DNA of 64,000 nucleotides from Pseudomonas sp. HOU2 (GTDB lineage: Bacteria > Pseudomonadota > Gammaproteobacteria > Pseudomonadales > Pseudomonadaceae). The notes under the pieces were generated by a model. The model was not told the origin of the DNA and searched no databases. It saw nothing but the letters and a program-made list of their open reading frames with translations. The translations under genes were made by a program, and so were the position numbers. The stretch is taken from positions 3,658,001-3,722,000 of the forward strand of contig NZ_CP160398.1 of the NCBI RefSeq assembly GCF_040729435.1, in the 5' to 3' direction. Positions 59,604 through 64,000 of this stretch are shown here, in pieces; position 1 is the stretch's first letter; every line of letters begins with the position of its first letter.

Positions 59604-60221
59604 TTAGAAGAAACGCAGGAAGGGGTTTTTTTCTTCGACCGGTTTGTCTTTCAGCGGGCATTCCGGGCGTACGCCGTAGTCTTCGCTGACGCAGGGTTTG
59701 ACCTGGCGTTTCTGCGCCAGGGAGATGCGCAGCATGTGGAACGGCTGGTTGGCGGTGCGCTCGACGGTGCGACCCTGCTCATCGAGGATTTCCACCGACA
59801 GGTTGTGGCTGCCGCGATCAATGTTGCTCAGCGGGAACACCGGACTCAGGCCCGGCTCGCCGGTGGCCTGGCCGTCCAGTAGCAGGCGATAGCGATGGCC
59901 CTGCTGCAGGCCCGGTTCGCTGGTGACGCTGACGATCACTTCGCCGGCGCTGCTGCGAAGGGTCGCGTCCGGCTCGGGGATCAGGATGCGCAGCATCTCG
60001 TAGTGGAACAATGGTTGTTCCGCGACCTTTTTCGCAGTGCTGATCGGTGCTGCAGCCGTGGGGTTGGCCGACATGCGATTACTGGTCGCGACAGGTACGC
60101 GCTTGGCGTTACCGCGTGGCTGGTCGGTGTAGACGCGATTGCCCTGCGCGTCGATATAGGTGAAGACCTCGGCGTGCACGGACTGGGCGCACAGGCACAG
60201 GATCAGCCAGAAAATCCTCAT
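59604..60221 (-). CDS. DUF4124 periplasmic protein
   Basis: A 205-residue protein with signal peptide (FWLILCLCAQSVHA) followed by EVFTYIDAQGNRVYTDQP, the DUF4124 signature. The rest is beta-rich (RYRLLLDGQATGEPGLSPV), resembling the neighbouring paralogue, and the tail has two cysteines (CVSEDYGVRPEC). It overlaps its upstream paralogue by four bases. Function unknown; the pair is conserved next to ntrBC in pseudomonads. Confidence 0.88.
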   Translation of the reverse strand: MRIFWLILCLCAQSVHAEVFTYIDAQGNRVYTDQPRGNAKRVPVATSNRMSANPTAAAPISTAKKVAEQPLFHYEMLRILIPEPDATLRSSAGEVIVSVTSEPGLQQGHRYRLLLDGQATGEPGLSPVFPLSNIDRGSHNLSVEILDEQGRTVERTANQPFHMLRISLAQKRQVKPCVSEDYGVRPECPLKDKPVEEKNPFLRFF

Positions 60222-60727
60222 GGTTTGTGCACCCGCTGCACGGTGAACACCACCGCTGGACTCTGCTGGATGATCGCTTCGCCGTCGATCACTTGCACCG
60301 CGAGACGATGCTCTCCGCGATCGACGTTCACCAGTTGCAGGATCGGCACGTTGCTCGGCTGGCCGTAAGGTGCGTCGTCCAGGACCAGCCTTAACTGGTG
60401 CGGCGCCTGCAGGCGCGGCTTGATCAGCACGCTGACGGTGAAGGTGCCGTTGTTGGCGCGCAGGGCCTCTTCGGTGGGCAGGCCGGTCAGCTCCAGCACT
60501 TCATAGGCATTGCGCGCTGGCGCACGGCTGGTGGTGTCTGAGGGAGGCGCACTCGGTGTCTGAGGCTGAACGCTGTTGAGCGGCGGCAAATCCACCGGCT
60601 GCGCCTGTACGCCGTCCGGCGCATGATCGCTGTACACCGTGTTACCGCTGGCGTCGGTGTACTTGTAGATCTGTGCTGATGCGGTAAAGGTGCAAGCCAG
60701 CAACAGAATTAACAGTAATGACCGCAT
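60218..60727 (-). CDS. DUF4124 periplasmic protein, paralogue
   Basis: The ATG at 60727 (MRSLLLILLLACTFTASA) gives 169 residues. After the signal peptide come QIYKYTDASGNTVYSDH, the DUF4124 motif, a proline-rich linker, and the beta-rich domain LRLVLDDAPYGQPSNVPIL. The VNVDRGEHRLAVQVID segment parallels SNIDRGSHNLSVEILD in the next gene, indicating tandem duplication. Confidence 0.88.
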   Translation of the reverse strand: MRSLLLILLLACTFTASAQIYKYTDASGNTVYSDHAPDGVQAQPVDLPPLNSVQPQTPSAPPSDTTSRAPARNAYEVLELTGLPTEEALRANNGTFTVSVLIKPRLQAPHQLRLVLDDAPYGQPSNVPILQLVNVDRGEHRLAVQVIDGEAIIQQSPAVVFTVQRVHKP

Positions 60728-60752
60728 TCGGACGTCCTGTGAGCAGCGGATA

Positions 60753-61175
60753 TCACTCCGACAATGGAATACCCTCGCCGTCAGCATAGAACACAACCAG
60801 CTCTACGGGTTCATCCCCGGTGACGCCGCGATGACTGCGGTCGACCATCTCGGCAACGGCCTCGCCCTGCTTGAAACGCTGGCTGCGGCCATCGTCCCGG
60901 CTTTCGATCGTCAGTTCGCCGGAGAGAATATAGGCGGCGTTGGGAGTCGGGTGGGTGTGCCATTGGAGCTGGGTATTGGCGGGAATCCTGAGTTTGAGCA
61001 CCGACAGTTCGGGGGCGGCGTTGGGATAGCGTACGTAGGGCGTTCCATCCCAAGACGTGCCGCTTTCAAGCAAGAGCTTGCGCTCTATCTGCCCGGGTTT
61101 GTCGGGAGAGGTGCAACCCAGCAGGGTGAGAGCGGCCAGAGTCGCCAGCAGTGTTTTGAAGGGGCAGTAGTTCAT
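60753..61175 (-). CDS. Cupin-domain lipoprotein
   Basis: A 140-residue lipoprotein with lipobox LLGC (Cys21). The cupin barrel carries QWHTHPTPNAAYILSGELTI, holding the metal-binding histidines of motif 1, and a weaker motif 2. It should be anchored in the outer or inner membrane facing the periplasm. Substrate unknown. It is followed 26 bases later by the DUF4124 pair on the same strand. Confidence 0.8.
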   Translation of the reverse strand: MNYCPFKTLLATLAALTLLGCTSPDKPGQIERKLLLESGTSWDGTPYVRYPNAAPELSVLKLRIPANTQLQWHTHPTPNAAYILSGELTIESRDDGRSQRFKQGEAVAEMVDRSHRGVTGDEPVELVVFYADGEGIPLSE

Positions 61176-61293
61176 CGCGTTATTCCTCGAATGGTCGTAG
61201 GAGGAAAAGGCTACGGGCGGTTCACCAAGATTGATGCCGGACGATGCGCAAGTTGTTCGCGAATTTGTGGATTGAGGTTGTCGGAATTTTCCT

Positions 61294-61322
61294 CAAAAAA
61301 AAGGCCTCCCGAAGGAGGCCTC
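61294..61322 (-). terminator. Rho-independent terminator of glnA
   Basis: AGGCCTCC and GGAGGCCT pair perfectly; on the minus strand eight U residues follow. It is 35 bases after the glnA stop. Confidence 0.93.
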
Positions 61323-61356
61323 TTTCTGTCACGCCGCGTAGCGCGGCGCTACCGGA

Positions 61357-62763
61357 TCAGCAGCTGTAGTACAGCTCATATTCCAGTGGGTGTACGAAGG
61401 TGCGAACCTTGATTTCTTCTTCGGATTTCAGCGCGATGTAAGCGTCGATGAAGTCGTCGGAGAACACGCCGCCCTTGGTCAGGAACGCACGGCCCTTGTC
61501 CAGCTCTTCCAGGGCTTCTTTCAGGCTGCCGCAAACTTGCGGGATCTCTTTCGCCTCTTCAGGCGGCAGGTCGTACAGGTTTTTGTCAGCGGCATCGCCT
61601 GGGTGGATCTTGTTCTGGATACCGTCCAGGCCGGCCATCAGCAGTGCTGCGAAAGCCAGGTACGGGTTGGCAGCCGGATCCGGGAAACGTGCTTCGATAC
61701 GACGGCCGCGCGGGCTGTTGACGTAAGGAATACGGATCGAGGCGGAACGGTTGCGCGCCGAGTAGGCCAGCATTACTGGCGCTTCGAAACCTGGCACCAG
61801 ACGCTTGTAGGAGTTGGTGGCCGGGTTGGTGAAGCCGTTCAGGGCCTTGCCGTGCTTGATGATACCGCCGATGAAGTACAGGGCGGTTTCGGACAGGCCG
61901 GCATAGCCTTCGCCAGCGAAGGTGTTCTTGCCGTCTTTGGCGATGGACATGTGTACGTGCATGCCCGAGCCGTTGTCGCCGTACAGTGGCTTCGGCATGA
62001 AGGTCGCGGTGCGGCCATAAGCGTCGGCAACGTTGTGGACAACGTATTTCAGCGTCTGAACTTCGTCAGCTTTTTTCACCAGGGTGTTGAACTTGACACC
62101 GATTTCGTTCTGACCGGCGGTCGCCACTTCGTGGTGGTGAACTTCAACGGTCTGGCCCATCTCTTCCAGTGCGTTGCACATGGCAGTACGGATTTCGTGG
62201 TCGTGGTCGAACGGCGGAACCGGGAAGTAGCCGCCTTTGATACCAGGACGGTGGCCTTTGTTGCCGCCTTCGATGTCCTGGTCGGACATCCACGAGCCTT
62301 GTTCGGAGTAGATCTTGAACATCGAGCCGGAGATGTCGGATTTGAACTTCACTTCGTCGAAGATGAAGAATTCTGGTTCTGGACCGGCGAAGACGGTGTC
62401 ACCAATACCGGTGGTCTTCAGGTATTCCTCGGCGCGGTGCGCGATGGCACGCGGGTCGCGATCGTAACCTTGCATGGTCGAAGGTTCGATGATGTCGCAG
62501 ACCAGGATCAGGGTCGCGTCTTCGGTGAACGGGTCGAGAACGGCAGTATCGTCGTCCGGCAGCAGGATCATGTCGGAGGCTTCGATGCCTTTCCAGCCAG
62601 CGATGGAGGAACCGTCGAACATCTTGCCGACTTCGAAGAAGTCGTCTTCCAGCGCATCGCGAGCCGGCATGGTCACGTGGTGCTGAGTGCCTTTGGTGTC
62701 CGTGAAGCGCAGATCAATCCACTTGACGTCATGATCTTTGATGAGTTGAACCGACTTCGACAT
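61357..62763 (-). CDS. glnA: Glutamine synthetase, type I
   Basis: The ATG at 62763 ([20 protein letters not shown]) gives 468 residues, matching the bacterial GSI length. Motifs are intact: [10 protein letters not shown], the metal-binding [12 protein letters not shown] and [16 protein letters not shown], and the adenylylation site Tyr397 in NLYDLPPEE, the same number as in E. coli. It condenses glutamate and ammonia and is controlled by adenylylation and by NtrC at the sigma-54 promoter at 62860. Confidence 0.98.
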   Translation of the reverse strand: MSKSVQLIKDHDVKWIDLRFTDTKGTQHHVTMPARDALEDDFFEVGKMFDGSSIAGWKGIEASDMILLPDDDTAVLDPFTEDATLILVCDIIEPSTMQGYDRDPRAIAHRAEEYLKTTGIGDTVFAGPEPEFFIFDEVKFKSDISGSMFKIYSEQGSWMSDQDIEGGNKGHRPGIKGGYFPVPPFDHDHEIRTAMCNALEEMGQTVEVHHHEVATAGQNEIGVKFNTLVKKADEVQTLKYVVHNVADAYGRTATFMPKPLYGDNGSGMHVHMSIAKDGKNTFAGEGYAGLSETALYFIGGIIKHGKALNGFTNPATNSYKRLVPGFEAPVMLAYSARNRSASIRIPYVNSPRGRRIEARFPDPAANPYLAFAALLMAGLDGIQNKIHPGDAADKNLYDLPPEEAKEIPQVCGSLKEALEELDKGRAFLTKGGVFSDDFIDAYIALKSEEEIKVRTFVHPLEYELYYSC

Positions 62764-62859
62764 AGTGTCCTCCGGGTGGCTTAGGGCTTGGTAGTGGATG
62801 CCCTTAATAGGGGTGATGCCGGCGCAGATACTCTGCCAAGGCAACCTGCCTCACAAGGG

Positions 62860-62875
62860 AGCAAATTGCATGCCA
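62860..62875 (-). promoter_or_regulatory. Sigma-54 promoter of glnA
   Basis: On the minus strand TGGCATGCAATTTGCT has GG and GC doublets ten bases apart and matches the TGGCAC-N5-TTGCW consensus with one change. It lies about 97 bases before the glnA ATG. Confidence 0.82.
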
Positions 62876-62978
62876 GTGCCCCAGCATGGGTTTTTTGCCC
62901 CAAATTCACGCTTGCAGCACTGCAAAGCGTCATAAAGGCGAAAATCTCGCCCCTTAATGTAGCGCCTCAAATCAAAAA

Positions 62979-62995
62979 TGACCCGTTTTGGTGCA
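62979..62995. promoter_or_regulatory. NtrC-like site upstream of the glnA promoter
   Basis: TGACCCGTTTTGGTGCA has one perfect half-site (TGGTGCA) and one degenerate half compared with TGCACCAnnnTGGTGCA. It is about 110 bases upstream of the sigma-54 promoter, a usual enhancer distance. Confidence 0.5.
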
Positions 62996-63021
62996 AGGAA
63001 AACCTTCTGCATATTAACTGG

Positions 63022-63049
63022 TTAAACCTTGAGCAATTTCCGCTATAAT
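63022..63049 (+). promoter_or_regulatory. Sigma-70-type promoter of thiI
   Basis: TTAAAC and a perfect TATAAT are separated by 16 bases; the -10 element is 43 bases before the thiI ATG. Confidence 0.65.
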
Positions 63050-63091
63050 CCGCGCCCCCCTTTTTCGGCTGGCCCTGCGCGCGCTGTTTTC

Positions 63092-64000
63092 ATGAAACTA
63101 ATCGTAAAAGTCTTCCCCGAGATCACCATCAAAAGCCGCCCTGTCCGGATGCGTTTCATCCGCCAGCTGGCCAAGAACATCCGCGCCGTGCTCCGCGATC
63201 TGGACCCGGCCGTGGTGGTGAACGGTGTGTGGGACAATCTCGAGCTGGAAACCCGCGTTACCGACCCCAAAGCCTTGAAAGAGATGGGCGAGCGCCTGGT
63301 CTGCACCCCCGGTGTCGCGCACTTTCTGCAGATCGACGAGTACCCGCTGGGCGACTTCGACGACATCACCGAGAAGTGCAAGCAGCACTACGGTAATGAG
63401 CTGGCCGGGAAGATTTTCTCGGTGCGCTGCAAGCGTGCCGGCAAGCATCCGTTCAGCTCGATGGACGTCGAAAAATACGTCGGCAGCAAGCTGCGTCGTG
63501 AGTGCGGTGCTGCCGGAATCGACCTCAAAGACCCGCAAATCGAAGTTCGCATCGAAGTTCGCGACCAACGGTTGTTTGTGATCCACAGCCAGCACAACGG
63601 CATCGGCGGCTACCCGCTCGGCGCCCTGGAGCAGACGCTGGTATTGATGTCCGGCGGCTTTGACTCGACGGTTGCCGCATACCAGATCATGCGTCGCGGC
63701 CTGATGGCACATTTCTGCTTCTTCAATCTGGGTGGGCGTGCCCACGAATTGGGCGTGATGGAAGTCGCGCATTTCATCTGGAAGAAGTACGGCAGCTCGC
63801 AACGCGTGCTATTTGTCAGTGTTCCGTTCGAAGAGGTTTTGGGCGAAATTCTCGGCAAAGTCGATAACAGTCATATGGGCGTCGTATTGAAGCGTATGAT
63901 GTTGCGCGCATCCTCGGCCATCGCCGACCGCCTGCACATCGACGCGCTGGTCACCGGCGAAGCGATCTCCCAGGTATCGAGCCAGACGCTGCCGAACCTG
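63092..64000 (+). CDS. thiI: tRNA 4-thiouridine synthase ThiI (3' end outside the window)
   Basis: The first 303 residues of ThiI are present. The N-terminal ferredoxin-like and THUMP domains (about 1-165, [20 protein letters not shown]) are followed by the PP-loop ATP pyrophosphatase motif SGGFDS (187-192) in [16 protein letters not shown]. The catalytic cysteine and any rhodanese domain would be downstream. The enzyme inserts sulphur into uridine 8 of tRNA and supports thiamine thiazole synthesis. The glnA-thiI arrangement is conserved in pseudomonads. Confidence 0.97.
   Translation, partial: MKLIVKVFPEITIKSRPVRMRFIRQLAKNIRAVLRDLDPAVVVNGVWDNLELETRVTDPKALKEMGERLVCTPGVAHFLQIDEYPLGDFDDITEKCKQHYGNELAGKIFSVRCKRAGKHPFSSMDVEKYVGSKLRRECGAAGIDLKDPQIEVRIEVRDQRLFVIHSQHNGIGGYPLGALEQTLVLMSGGFDSTVAAYQIMRRGLMAHFCFFNLGGRAHELGVMEVAHFIWKKYGSSQRVLFVSVPFEEVLGEILGKVDNSHMGVVLKRMMLRASSAIADRLHIDALVTGEAISQVSSQTLPNL

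Overview
The window is a piece of a high-GC Pseudomonas chromosome, most likely of the P. fluorescens group. The evidence is the gene order hisBHAF, mutY-yggX, gpmI-envC-ctpA-yibQ, grxC-secB, ntrBC, glnA-thiI, together with Pseudomonas-type intergenic REP pairs beginning GTGGGAGC or TGTAGGAGC.

Region 1 (about 1-20150) is the late half of a P2-superfamily temperate phage. It is closest in plan to the HP1/K139 type, because the sheath, tube and wedge genes are of the DUF2586, DUF2597 and DUF2590 families rather than the P2 FI/FII set. Portal and terminase run leftward. From a divergent control region the rightward genes are scaffold/protease, capsid, small terminase, head completion, tail completion, sheath, tube, a TraR-type zinc finger, a lysis cassette (holin candidate, SAR endolysin, Rz with nested Rz1), a tail chaperone with a -1 slippery site, tape measure, baseplate, fibre and spike. 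Integrase, repressor and replication genes are not in the window and should lie left of position 1. The structural genes look intact except that the terminase frame has no stop before the portal gene.

Region 2 (about 20150-24010) is an accessory block between the last phage gene and a tRNA-Thr gene whose 3' end faces the phage, a common attachment-site geometry. It holds a Panacea-domain protein overlapping a small two-helix membrane protein (a candidate toxin-antitoxin pair), two LexA-like boxes, a small leftward gene pair under one of them, an orphan response regulator, an unknown 134-residue protein, and an AT-rich repeat array with seven copies of ATATCAC/GTGATAT.

Region 3 (about 24500-35700) is core and variable chromosome: a methyltransferase, a polar amino-acid ABC transporter, a GABA-type permease with a sigma-54-like promoter, a small peptide resembling a VapB tail, two tandem paralogues, a hydrolase, a YhcG-type nuclease, small envelope proteins, tRNA-Phe and yggX.

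Region 4 (about 35700-64000) is conserved core: mutY, asmA-like, panZ-like, an OFA-family transporter, hisB-hisH-DUF2164-hisA-hisF, a periplasmic binding protein, a Vps62-like protein and a secreted trypsin-like protease, yibQ-ctpA-envC-gpmI, a cysteine-less rhodanese, grxC-secB, trmL, ntrB-ntrC, two DUF4124 proteins, a cupin lipoprotein, glnA and the start of thiI. Nitrogen control is visible directly: ntrBC, a sigma-54 promoter with an NtrC-like site before glnA, an NtrC-type palindrome before ntrB and a sigma-54-like promoter before gabP.
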